Shown: piece after piece, positions 1-6,838 of the stretch
Layout: each line of letters starts with the position of its first letter
Numbering within the stretch: position 1 is the stretch's first letter
Assembly (NCBI GenBank): GCA_902826865.1
Contig: CADEGN010000060.1
Coordinates: forward strand, 1-33,650
Length of the DNA: 33,650 nucleotides
Reading direction: 5' to 3'
DNA from: an uncultured Myxococcales bacterium
Lineage (GTDB): Bacteria; Myxococcota_A; Polyangia; Nannocystales; Nannocystaceae
The notes under the pieces: generated by a model
Told to the model about the DNA's origin: nothing
Databases searched by the model: none
What the model saw: the letters and a program-made list of their open reading frames with translations, nothing else
Made by a program: the position numbers and the translations under genes

Positions 1-28
1 TCTTGCCGGTCTGATCACTCCGGAAATC

Positions 29-52
29 GGGCACGGGCACGGGCACGGGCAC
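29..52. repeat. Hexamer tandem repeat (GGGCAC)x4
   Basis: Four perfect head-to-tail copies of GGGCAC lie just before a strong hairpin. The array is too short and has no spacers, so it is not a CRISPR. It is probably a slippage-prone intergenic simple repeat with no visible role. Confidence 0.8.
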
Positions 53-54
53 GG

Positions 55-86
55 AGGAGCGAGACCCCTTACGGGGTCACGCTCCT
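55..86. terminator. Strong intergenic hairpin, possible terminator
   Basis: The stem AGGAGCG-A-GACCCC pairs with GGGGTC-A-CGCTCCT around a TTAC loop: 13 base pairs with one A/A mismatch. There is no U-tract on either side. It lies downstream of the minus-strand peroxiredoxin gene and could end its transcript, or end a gene beyond the left edge. The function is inferred from the structure only. Confidence 0.45.
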
Positions 87-91
87 AGCAG

Positions 92-258
92 CTAGTCCCC
101 TGGAAACCTGATTCGCGACAGAAATAACACCGCCCTCGTCGACCCTGGCTTCGTTGCCGATCCTCGTCGTACGCCCGGTACGCCTTCGTCTCGGCGCCTT
201 GCCCGGGCCGACGATGACGGCGTTCTTTCTGTCGCGAATCAGGTTTCCAGGGGACTAG
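92..258. repeat. 167-bp element bounded by 33-bp perfect inverted repeats
   Basis: Positions 92-124 and 226-258 are exact reverse complements (33 of 33). Each arm begins with CTAG at its outer end and contains TCGCGA near its inner end. The 101-bp interior has no convincing gene. The right arm contains the TAG stop (255-257) of the peroxiredoxin gene. No target-site duplication is evident in the flanks. It could be a MITE-like non-autonomous element or a very long hairpin at the 3' end of that transcript. Confidence 0.7.
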
Positions 259-809
259 CGAAGTGGAGCGCGTTCGGATTTCTTCACCCGATCGAGCGCC
301 GCGAGAACTGCCTCCGGGGTCGGTCGGTCCGGGACGCTTTCTCCAACATGGGACCATTCGATCTGGCCCATGCGATCGACCACGAACACGGCGGGGATTG
401 CCAGGGACTCGTTCGCCATTCGCACGCCATAGGCGGCGGCCACGGCGGCGTCCGCATCGTGCAGTAGCGGGAACCGGAGCCCGAGACGCTTGCGCAGGCC
501 CGCACTCTCGGCGGCGGGTTCGACGGACAGGGCGACGATCGACGCCTTGCGACGCTCAAACTCGGGGAGGCTCCGCTGGAGTCCGGCCAACTGCCGGACA
601 CAGAAGGCTCACCAATGTCCGCGGTAGAAGACGACGACAACCGGTCCGCGCGCGCGGAGCTCGCGGAGCGAGACCATCGCTCCGTCGGGATCAGGGAGGG
701 AGAACTCTGGTGCCGTGGTTTCCACGCGGACCGCCGGCTGATTGCCGTGGAGCCGGCACGCGAGGGCAACGAGACAGAGCGCGAGATACTGACGGCGGCG
801 GACGTGCAT
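255..809 (-). CDS. Peroxiredoxin-like selenoprotein (AhpC/TSA fold), TGA read as Sec
   Basis: With the in-frame TGA at 611-609 read through, this gives a 184-residue thioredoxin-fold protein. Residues 1-18 form a basic-then-hydrophobic export signal ending in ALAC, a possible but non-ideal lipobox. A typical AhpC/TSA opening follows (APEFSLPDPDG), then VVVFYRGHW-U67-AFC70. Family members usually have Cys in place of U67, in FYRGxWCxxC. After it the frame continues as normal family sequence: SIVALSVEP, FPLLHDAD, IPAVFVVDRMGQI. It probably reduces peroxides or other substrates outside the cytoplasm using a selenenylsulfide pair. The ATG at 809 was chosen because the upstream part of the frame is tRNA sequence. 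The start lies 51 bp after tRNA-Val, same strand. If Sec is not inserted, the product is a useless 66-residue stub. The alternatives are a nonsense mutation or a base error (TGC to TGA), but the hairpin after the TGA argues for Sec. Confidence 0.82.
581..611 (-). promoter_or_regulatory. Putative bacterial SECIS element following UGA (Sec codon)
   Basis: Read on the minus strand, TGA (611-609) is followed by 9 nt, then GTCCGGC (599-593), loop AGTTG (592-588) and GCCGGAC (587-581). The 7-bp stem is perfect and the loop starts 16 nt after the TGA, with G as its second base and U next. Known bacterial SECIS elements lie within the coding region just after UGA. They have a short upper stem, an apical loop about 16-37 nt away, and a G among the first two loop bases, where SelB binds. 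All these conditions are met. SelB binding itself is inferred. Confidence 0.75.
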
Positions 810-860
810 CACCGCTAACAATGCCGGAAATACGGGCCAGGTTACGGACTGACTTGCGGT

Positions 861-931
861 AGGCGGAACAGGGATCGAACCTGCGACCAGCGCGGTGTAA
901 ACGCGCCGCTCTACCACTGAGCTATCCGCCT
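861..931 (-). tRNA. tRNA-Val (anticodon UAC)
   Basis: A full 71-nt cloverleaf is visible: acceptor AGGCGGA/TCCGCCT, D-arm GCTC-AGTGGTA-GAGC, anticodon stem GCGCG/CGCGC with loop TTTACAC, variable loop TGGTC, and T-arm GCAGG-TTCGATC-CCTGT. The anticodon TAC reads valine GUA codons. CCA is not encoded. It sits between folK (24 bp upstream) and the selenoprotein gene on the same strand, so the three may be co-transcribed. Confidence 0.97.
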
Positions 932-955
932 GTGCGCCGAATCATAGCAGAGGCC

Positions 956-1498
956 TCACAGCGACGCGACGCCGAGCGCGACGATCGTGCGCGACCCGGG
1001 GGGTAGCTCCTGCAGCGCGATCTGCACCGCGACGTGGTTGAGGCGCAGACCAGGTGTGAGCTCGGCGAGCGGGACGAGTACGAAGTCCCGCGTCAGCGCC
1101 CGCGGATGGGGTAGCTGCAAGCCGGGTTCGTCGTATTCGATCTCGATGCCCGTCTCATCCGTCGCGGCGAGCAGGTCGAGGTCGATCGTCCTTGAGCCGC
1201 CCGGCCGCACGCGCACGCGGCCAAGTTTGTTCTCGATCGCCAGGAGGCTCGCGAGGATCTGGCGGGGCTCCGCAGGCGTCGTGAAGGAAACGGCGGCGTT
1301 GAGATAGTTCGGCTGGGTCGGGTCGATCGCGCGACTCTCGAGCACGTGAGACCCACGCAGCTCGGATGGGGCGAGCACGGCGTCTTTGGCGATCGCTGCG
1401 ACCGCGCGGCGCAGCATCTCAAGCCGGCTGACGCTGACCCCGTCGGCGACGCCGTCGAGGTTGCTCCCAAGTCCAACCCAAGCAGTCCGCGCCGTCAC
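956..1498 (-). CDS. folK: 2-amino-4-hydroxy-6-hydroxymethyldihydropteridine pyrophosphokinase
   Basis: This 180-residue HPPK transfers pyrophosphate from ATP to the pterin alcohol in folate synthesis, in the cytoplasm. The sequence shows GLGSNLDG near the N-terminus, the substrate-site segment NYLNAAVSF, RVRPGGSRTIDLDLL with the Asp pair that holds Mg-ATP, and LPHPRALTRDFVLVPLAEL near the C-terminus. Length matches the family. The GTG start at 1498 overlaps the TGA stop of the frataxin gene by 4 nt (GTGA), indicating translational coupling. No other folate gene is adjacent. Confidence 0.96.
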   Translation of the reverse strand: MTARTAWVGLGSNLDGVADGVSVSRLEMLRRAVAAIAKDAVLAPSELRGSHVLESRAIDPTQPNYLNAAVSFTTPAEPRQILASLLAIENKLGRVRVRPGGSRTIDLDLLAATDETGIEIEYDEPGLQLPHPRALTRDFVLVPLAELTPGLRLNHVAVQIALQELPPGSRTIVALGVASL

Positions 1499-1815
1499 AG
1501 GGCGACCGGATGACCGAGTTTCTGCGAAAGCACGCGGGCGATCGTCGCCATGAGCTCATCGCCCGTCCGCGCCGCCACCCAGCGCCCTGTGAGAGCGTCG
1601 TGGTCGAAGTGCCACGCGGTCCGTTCCGCAGCCATCCAGATCTGGCCGGCGGCACTGTGGGCGTTGATGACGTAGCGCGTGCCGTCGGTGAAGGCGATCG
1701 TGACGACGTCGCCGCCGAGCTGGATGTCGAGCTCGTCAAGCTCGAGTTCTCCGACACGTCGATCGATGTGCGTCAGCGCATCGCTGGCGAGCGTGTGGAA
1801 ATCGGCGCGGTCCAT
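1495..1815 (-). CDS. cyaY: Frataxin / CyaY-like iron-binding protein
   Basis: A 106-residue protein of frataxin length. It has the acidic first helix and ridge (FHTLASDALTHIDRRVGELELDELDI), the beta-sheet signature GDVVTIAFTDGTRYVIN, QIWMAAERTAWHFD, and a final helix. Frataxins bind iron and modulate Fe-S cluster assembly on the cysteine desulfurase complex. The ATG at 1815 was chosen because it aligns with the E. coli CyaY start. A TTG at 1851 overlapping the upstream stop would add 12 residues and cannot be excluded. It lies in a run with hemJ and folK and overlaps folK by 4 nt. The link to heme and iron metabolism is suggestive only. Confidence 0.88.
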   Translation of the reverse strand: MDRADFHTLASDALTHIDRRVGELELDELDIQLGGDVVTIAFTDGTRYVINAHSAAGQIWMAAERTAWHFDHDALTGRWVAARTGDELMATIARVLSQKLGHPVAL

Positions 1816-1847
1816 TTCCCGCAGGGTCGGCGAGGGCCCGCGCCTCG

Positions 1848-2507
1848 TCAACCGCCGCGTGTCGAGCCGGCACCGGGCTCGCGCGGGACGCTGCTCGATG
1901 ATCCGCCGCCGCGGCGGGGTTTCTCTCCGCCGGGCACGCGGGGGAGCCCGTCGCTATCGCCGCGGCTTGAGGCGCCGCTGCGCGCACGGGGACCCGCCGG
2001 GGCGTCCTGGGCGCTAGAGGTCGTCGCACCCTTTGTCGCGGCCCCGGGGCCAGGCGTGGTGGAGGCGGTCGACGATCCCGCGTTGGCGGTCGCCCCGGCA
2101 GGACCGGCTGGGCTTGCTGCAGGCGCGGGTTTTCCGGGCTCCGCCGGTGCTGCGGTCGTGTCGGTGTTTGCTGGCGATCCAGCGCTGCCCGCGACAACAC
2201 CGGCGGCGGGGCCCCCAGCGTTCCCCTTGGTCGAGCCGTCGTCGAGTTGTGGGAGCGGACCGAGAATCTGCTCGGCTTCGTCGCGTGAGAGCTCGACGAT
2301 TTCCTGCGTGGATCCGTCTGGCAACGTCACGGTCTTCTTGTGTGGCGCAAGCCTGCGCTCGAGGTCGTCATCGGCGACGGTCTCGGTTTGTTCACCGCGG
2401 AAGCGACTCCACGCGCGCCAGCCGAAGTACGTCAGCAGCGGCACGTAGATGCAGAGGCGGATGAGGATGCCCTTGCGCGGCCAGGCCACACCGTGACTTT
2501 GGCCCAA
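1848..2507 (-). CDS. Small membrane protein with Ala/Pro/Gly-rich tail, unknown
   Basis: About 219 residues. A basic N-terminus and one membrane segment (GILIRLCIYVPLLTYFGW) are followed by a charged region (DDDLERRLAPHKKTVTLPDGSTQEIVELSRDEAEQILG). The last ~125 residues are disordered and rich in Ala, Pro, Gly, Ser and Thr. I do not recognise the family. It is probably anchored in the inner membrane, with the tail on one side. The start is uncertain: TTG at 2507 or GTG at 2489 are in frame, neither with a clear ribosome site. The frame is supported by its position between co-directional genes and by the plausible membrane segment. Confidence 0.7.
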   Translation of the reverse strand: MGQSHGVAWPRKGILIRLCIYVPLLTYFGWRAWSRFRGEQTETVADDDLERRLAPHKKTVTLPDGSTQEIVELSRDEAEQILGPLPQLDDGSTKGNAGGPAAGVVAGSAGSPANTDTTAAPAEPGKPAPAASPAGPAGATANAGSSTASTTPGPGAATKGATTSSAQDAPAGPRARSGASSRGDSDGLPRVPGGEKPRRGGGSSSSVPREPGAGSTRGG

Positions 2508-2557
2508 CGGCGCGGGCGAGGCAAGTCGCGTGGTACAGGAAGGGGCTTGCGCACCTG

Positions 2558-3298
2558 CTAAGGCACCGACGTGAATGCGATTGAACGCGTGGTTTGGGCC
2601 ACGAGCGCGCCGCCCGGATAGAGGGCGTCGGGGTACGCGGCTTCGTTTTGTCGCGTGAACCAGTAGGTCGCATCACAGCGATCCCGAGTCGCGCCGGAGA
2701 TCGTGTCCGCCGGAACCACCCAATTGCCGTCATCGTCGACGGCCACTCCTTCAGGATCCTTGTACGTATGGGACTCAACCTCGGTGGTCAAGCAAACGCC
2801 GAAGCCGATCTCCTCGAGGACGCCAATGTGCATCTCGCCCCCGGGGTTCGGCGGGTTCCATGCCAGCGTGTAGTCCTCCGACCGAGGGACGTCGGAGTCA
2901 GCGAGCGGTGACGTCACCTCGAACGAAGCCGGAAGTCCGAGGGTGAAGGCGATGCGATCGCCGTCGCGATCGTATTCGACGTCGATGTTGCGCGACGAGT
3001 CTTCGACCTCGAGCGTCACCGCGTAGACGATCCGTCCCCCGTGTTCGACTTCTTCAGGGGCGGTCGCAAGGATCCGCAGGTCGTCGGATTTGCACAGCGA
3101 CAGCGGCTCGGCCAAAACCGAGCCGTCCCGGAGTTCGACCTCGGCGCGCATCGTGCCGCCGTTGTCGACGGCCGTCGCGAACATCAGGATCTCCCCGAGG
3201 TCGCGATCGCACGTGTCGGCACCGGCGGCGAGCCCACATGCGGCCACCAGTGGGGTGATCCCGAGAAGCACGAGCCAAGTGGCTGGCTGCCGGAGCAC
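2558..3298 (-). CDS. Predicted lipoprotein, unknown function
   Basis: 246 residues with a type II signal peptide ending in LVAAC (Cys21), so it is exported and lipidated. The mature part is acidic and beta-rich, with strands such as TMRAEVELRDGSVL, RIVYAVTLEVEDSSRNIDVEYD and GDRIAFTLGLPASFEVTSPL. The stretch YTLAWNPPNPGGEMHIGVLEE resembles the Ig-like modules of outer-surface lipoproteins. A second half with Cys pairs (GVCLTTEVES, RDRCDATYWF) may be disulfide-bonded. The start is GTG at 3298. I do not recognise a family. It lies 66 bp downstream of hemJ. Confidence 0.8.
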   Translation of the reverse strand: MLRQPATWLVLLGITPLVAACGLAAGADTCDRDLGEILMFATAVDNGGTMRAEVELRDGSVLAEPLSLCKSDDLRILATAPEEVEHGGRIVYAVTLEVEDSSRNIDVEYDRDGDRIAFTLGLPASFEVTSPLADSDVPRSEDYTLAWNPPNPGGEMHIGVLEEIGFGVCLTTEVESHTYKDPEGVAVDDDGNWVVPADTISGATRDRCDATYWFTRQNEAAYPDALYPGGALVAQTTRSIAFTSVP

Positions 3299-3364
3299 TT
3301 CGACTCGATCATAGGATCGCGCGCCGCGTTAGGGCAAGCGCGCCAGGGGTTGCCGTGAAACGGC

Positions 3365-3799
3365 TCAACCCCAGGGCTTGACCACAGCCATGGCTACGAT
3401 GGTCAACAGCAGGACGGTTGGAACCTCGTTGATCATCCGACACTGCTTGGACGTCAGGGTGCAGGTTCGAGCCGCGAGTTGCTTGCGTACGGCGCCGCTA
3501 TAGAAATGGTAGGCAAACAGGGCGACGAGTGCCACGAGCTTGACGCGGAACCACCCCATGGCGAGATAGCCGGCAATGCTGCTCGACCACAGCCACACGC
3601 CAAAGGCCGTCGTCATCAGCATTGCGGGCCAGCAGATCCCCCGGTACAGCCGCCGCTCCATCACCTCGAGCACGGCGGTCACTTTCGGGTCGTTGGCGTT
3701 CTCCACGTGGTAGACGTAGAGGCGGAAGATGTAGAAAAGCCCGGCAAACCAGGAGACCACCGCGATGATGTGCAGCGCCCGCAGCCAGTGGTACGTCAC
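3365..3799 (-). CDS. hemJ: Protoporphyrinogen IX oxidase, HemJ type (UPF0093)
   Basis: A 144-residue, four-helix membrane protein. HemJ oxidises protoporphyrinogen IX to protoporphyrin IX, the penultimate step of heme synthesis, in the inner membrane. Family features seen: the opening YHWLRALHIIAVVSWFAGLFYIFRLYVYH with the conserved His10, the RRLYRGICWPAMLMT segment, GWFRVKLVALVALFAYHFY with the conserved Lys, and LRM-like NEVPTVLLLTIVAMAVVKP at the end. The start is GTG at 3799. It heads the minus-strand run leading to frataxin and folK. Confidence 0.93.
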   Translation of the reverse strand: MTYHWLRALHIIAVVSWFAGLFYIFRLYVYHVENANDPKVTAVLEVMERRLYRGICWPAMLMTTAFGVWLWSSSIAGYLAMGWFRVKLVALVALFAYHFYSGAVRKQLAARTCTLTSKQCRMINEVPTVLLLTIVAMAVVKPWG

Positions 3800-3928
3800 G
3801 ACGCGACGTTAGCAAGAGGAGCGGGAGCGCGCACGTACTGTCGCCGATGCGCATGCCGGGGTGCGCAAGGATGGGATACACGGCTCGGCAGCAAACAGGC
3901 GCGGCCGAGCGATGCTATGGTTGGTTGA

Positions 3929-4735
3929 ATGGCACACGACGATCCGCACCGGCCGCCGCGAGACCTTGCTGGTGGGGCGCTGACGATCGCCGGTCCGCTT
4001 GGGCGTTTGACTCCCTATCTCGATCTCTTCGGGCGGTTGGACGACGAGGAACTTGCTCGTCTCGCAGCTGTCGACGTCGCGTCGGTCGCGGGCATACGGG
4101 CGCAGGTCCTCGAGGTGTCCGCACGAATGGCACAGTGGGCCGACCTACTCACCCGGCTCGACGACGAGCAGCTCGCGCGCTTGACGGGCACGACGCTGGG
4201 CACGATCCGATTCTGGCGCGCGTGCCAGCGTGTGGACGGCCCGCGTTTGGCGCCTGTGCAATTGCCGACTCCGACGGTCGCGGTTGCACCTGCCCCGGCC
4301 GTAGACACGTCGGCAGCGACGTCGTCGCATGCATCTGCGCGATCCACCGCGTCTTCACCGCCCGCGCGGCCGATGGGCGTCCCCATTGCTTCGATTCGGA
4401 CGAAGCAACGCGCCGTGGTCGTGACGTCGGCCCGCGGCGCCAAACCAGCCGGGGATTCCCCACGCAAACCGACGCCTCGCCGACCAACGCCGGGGCCGGC
4501 AGTCGCCGCGGAGGAGCCGGTCGCCGATTGGTCGGATGAGTCCCCGATCACGTTTGTTGCGTCGGCGGCCTCGCTAGCGCAGCTTGCCGTCGCCGCTTCT
4601 TGGGACACCACCAGCCCCACGGCTGGCATGTCGACGATCGTGACGCCCATCGACGAGCGGCCCGACACGCTCTGGCAGCGTCATGCACCCGCGGCTGAAG
4701 TGGATCCAAGCGAGACAGACGACGACGATCGCTGA
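3929..4735 (+). CDS. Unknown protein with duplicated N-terminal helical motif
   Basis: 268 residues, family not recognised. The N-terminal ~100 residues hold two related units: YLDLFGRLDDEELARLAAVD followed by VASVAGIRAQV, and WADLLTRLDDEQLARLTGTT followed by LGTIRFWRACQ. The spacing fits an internal duplication of a small helical, possibly DNA- or protein-binding, module. The remaining ~160 residues are Ala/Pro/Thr-rich and likely disordered. No signal peptide or membrane segment is evident. No strong Shine-Dalgarno precedes the ATG. It converges on thrC with only 9 bp between the two stop codons. Confidence 0.72.
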   Translation: MAHDDPHRPPRDLAGGALTIAGPLGRLTPYLDLFGRLDDEELARLAAVDVASVAGIRAQVLEVSARMAQWADLLTRLDDEQLARLTGTTLGTIRFWRACQRVDGPRLAPVQLPTPTVAVAPAPAVDTSAATSSHASARSTASSPPARPMGVPIASIRTKQRAVVVTSARGAKPAGDSPRKPTPRRPTPGPAVAAEEPVADWSDESPITFVASAASLAQLAVAASWDTTSPTAGMSTIVTPIDERPDTLWQRHAPAAEVDPSETDDDDR

Positions 4736-4748
4736 GGGCACCGCTCAG
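4732..4748. terminator. Small inverted repeat across two convergent stop codons
   Basis: CTGAG (4732-4736) and CTCAG (4744-4748) form a 5-bp stem with a 7-nt loop. Each arm includes one of the facing TGA stops. It is a weak candidate bidirectional terminator with no U-tract. Confidence 0.3.
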
Positions 4749-5926
4749 AGCTCGGTCGGCAACAGCTCGACGTATTTGGTGCCGGCCCCCGTGTTGAACG
4801 TTACGACCTCGTCGTCCGCCGCGAGGTATCCGCTGGCCCGCAGCCGACGGATCGCACAAATGCACGCACCGGCCTCGGGGCACGCTGCGATCCCGGTCTT
4901 GGCCGCTAGCACGCGCATGTCCGCCAAGAGCTCGTCGTCGTCGATCGCGATCGCGGTGCCGCCTGTCGTGCGCAGGATCTCCAGCATGATCCGATCGCCG
5001 ATTGCCTTCGGGACCCGCAGTCCGGATGCAACGGTGTGTGCTCCCTCCGCGGTGGTTGCATCCTTTGCGCCGGTGTAAAACGCATCAACGATGGGGGCGC
5101 ATCCGCGGGCCTGAACGGCGACGTACCTCGGCTGTTTAGCGCCGCGCAGCCAGCCGAGTGCGGTCAGTTCGGCGATGGCCTTGTGCACGCCGATCAAGCC
5201 CGTACCTCCGCCGGTCGGGTAGACGATCACGTCGGGTACGCGCCACCCGAGTTGTTCGCATAGTTCGAAGCCCATGGTTTTCTTGCCCTCGAGACGGTAC
5301 GGCTCCTTTAGGGTGGAGACGTCGAACGCATCGAGCTCCGCCTTGCGCTCGCCGACGATCCGCCCGCAATCATGGATGAGGCCATCGACGCGGTGGAGAG
5401 TGGCGCCGAAGAGCAGGACCTCGCGCTGGTTCACCACCGGCGTGTCGGCAGGCACAAACACGTGGGCGGGGACGCCAGCCAGAGCTGCGTAGGCCGCCAG
5501 CGCGCCGCCAGCGTTGCCAGCCGACGGGATCGCGAACGCGCGCGCACCAAGCTGCAGCGCCATGTTGACGGCGAGAGAAAGTCCTCGGGCCTTGAAGGAC
5601 CCTGTCGGCTCGAGGGCTTCGTCTTTGATCCACAGTCGTCCGACGCCGAGCGCCGATGCGAGGCCAGGCGCATCGTGCAGTGGCGTATCGCCCTCGCCCA
5701 GTGTTAGCGGGACCACGCCGGCGGGTAGCGGCAGTAATTCGCGCCAGCGCCAGAGGCCGCGGGGGCGCATGTGGATGGCATCCGGGGTCACGGTCTTCGC
5801 GACAGCGGCCAGGTCGTAGCGACATAGCAACGGCCGGCCAGCAGGCGATAACCCGCGCAGGCAATCAGCCGCGAAGCGGTCGCCAGTGGCCGAGCACTCG
5901 AGATGGGAGAGGTAGTTCGTCATCAT
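4745..5926 (-). CDS. thrC: Threonine synthase (PLP-dependent)
   Basis: A 393-residue fold-type II PLP enzyme converting O-phosphohomoserine to threonine in the cytoplasm. The PLP-binding lysine is K112 in EPTGSFKARG, and PSAGNAGGALAAYAA is the phosphate/substrate loop. YPTGGGTGLIGVHKA is the glycine-rich loop that holds the PLP phosphate. The N-terminus carries Cys11, Cys22 and Cys35, like the short ribbon found in this branch of threonine synthases. The ATG at 5926 overlaps the queE stop (ATGA), so the two genes are coupled. An upstream extension of the frame lies inside queE and is not used. Cysteate or other phospholyase-like activities are less likely alternatives. Confidence 0.9.
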   Translation of the reverse strand: MMTNYLSHLECSATGDRFAADCLRGLSPAGRPLLCRYDLAAVAKTVTPDAIHMRPRGLWRWRELLPLPAGVVPLTLGEGDTPLHDAPGLASALGVGRLWIKDEALEPTGSFKARGLSLAVNMALQLGARAFAIPSAGNAGGALAAYAALAGVPAHVFVPADTPVVNQREVLLFGATLHRVDGLIHDCGRIVGERKAELDAFDVSTLKEPYRLEGKKTMGFELCEQLGWRVPDVIVYPTGGGTGLIGVHKAIAELTALGWLRGAKQPRYVAVQARGCAPIVDAFYTGAKDATTAEGAHTVASGLRVPKAIGDRIMLEILRTTGGTAIAIDDDELLADMRVLAAKTGIAACPEAGACICAIRRLRASGYLAADDEVVTFNTGAGTKYVELLPTEL

Positions 5927-6645
5927 GTTCCTGCTACGTGGCCAAAGATCGCGATGTGCAACCTCTGCCCGAGGCGAAATCCACGACTTGTACACGCGGG
6001 CACGAGCGCGGCGTAGGCGGCGGAAAGCTCTTCTGCGCGCGTGCACTCCGGCATCAGCAGCACGCGATCCCGATCGCGCTCGCGAACCCCGAACGCCGCA
6101 AGCATGTCTTCAACCTCGCGAATGTCCGCCGCCAGCGACTCTGCTGGTTGTGTTCGAATCACGAACTTGAGCTGCCAGGGCATTGCCATGAGCGCGCGGA
6201 CCACCAGCGGGCGGAATCGGCGTGCCTCATGCCGCGCAGCGAAGGGCCCGTCGATCGGAGTGCTATTCGCGAGCTTGGGGCTCATCGAGATCAAATCAGC
6301 CGTGAGGCCGTGACAATCGACGGTGGCGGCGGTCTCGATCGTGACGTGATGGCCCCGCTCGCGCAGGCGGTCGACCAACGCGGCCGTGGCGGGGAACACC
6401 AGGGGTTCTCCACCTGTGACAACGACGTGACGGGGCCCGAAGCCACAGAACGCGACGAGCTCATCGATGTCGACGCGGGTACCCTCGGGTCGCCAACTGC
6501 TGTTCGGCGTGTCGCACCAGCGGCAGCGCAAGTTGCAGCCAGAAATGCGAACGAATGAGCTGGGCGTGCCGACCAGCAATCCCTCGCCTTGGATCGACAC
6601 GAAGCGCTCGACGATGCGGAGCGACAACTGCGCTGCGGCTGTCAC
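5923..6645 (-). CDS. queE: 7-carboxy-7-deazaguanine synthase (radical SAM)
   Basis: A 240-residue radical SAM enzyme that contracts 6-carboxytetrahydropterin to 7-carboxy-7-deazaguanine on the way to queuosine or related deazapurines. The cluster motif is C37-x3-C41-x2-C44 in [12 protein letters not shown]. The QueE opening [20 protein letters not shown] precedes it, and VVTGGEPLV is the SAM-binding GGE motif. MSPKLANS fits the family. The start is GTG at 6645. The other queuosine genes are not in this window. It is coupled to thrC, which has no obvious functional link. Confidence 0.94.
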   Translation of the reverse strand: MTAAAQLSLRIVERFVSIQGEGLLVGTPSSFVRISGCNLRCRWCDTPNSSWRPEGTRVDIDELVAFCGFGPRHVVVTGGEPLVFPATAALVDRLRERGHHVTIETAATVDCHGLTADLISMSPKLANSTPIDGPFAARHEARRFRPLVVRALMAMPWQLKFVIRTQPAESLAADIREVEDMLAAFGVRERDRDRVLLMPECTRAEELSAAYAALVPACTSRGFRLGQRLHIAIFGHVAGT

Positions 6646-6838
6646 GGCCCCGCAGTGGTTTCACGGACCGACGGCCCCGCCAAGTTGGATCTTGAAACCG
6701 CGACGACGCAATCTCACAGCCGCCTGGGCGCCCGCCGATCGCGCAATAGGTCCTTGCCTCGGCGATGCCGACGACGGACTCGCGCGTGCGCGCCCAATGC
6801 CCCCGCGCTGGCGCAGCTTTGCTACGCTGCGCGCCGCG

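Noticed and set aside
29..52. CRISPR-like short repeats
   Set aside because: Perfect 6-bp units without spacers. This is a simple tandem repeat.
255..809. Peroxiredoxin as a frameshifted or decayed pseudogene
   Set aside because: Both halves are in the same frame, only one stop interrupts them, it falls at the redox Cys, and a SECIS-like hairpin follows. Sec recoding explains this better.
1510..2448. 312-residue plus-strand frame
   Set aside because: Antisense to frataxin and the small membrane protein. Composition follows the complementary codons and no domain is visible.
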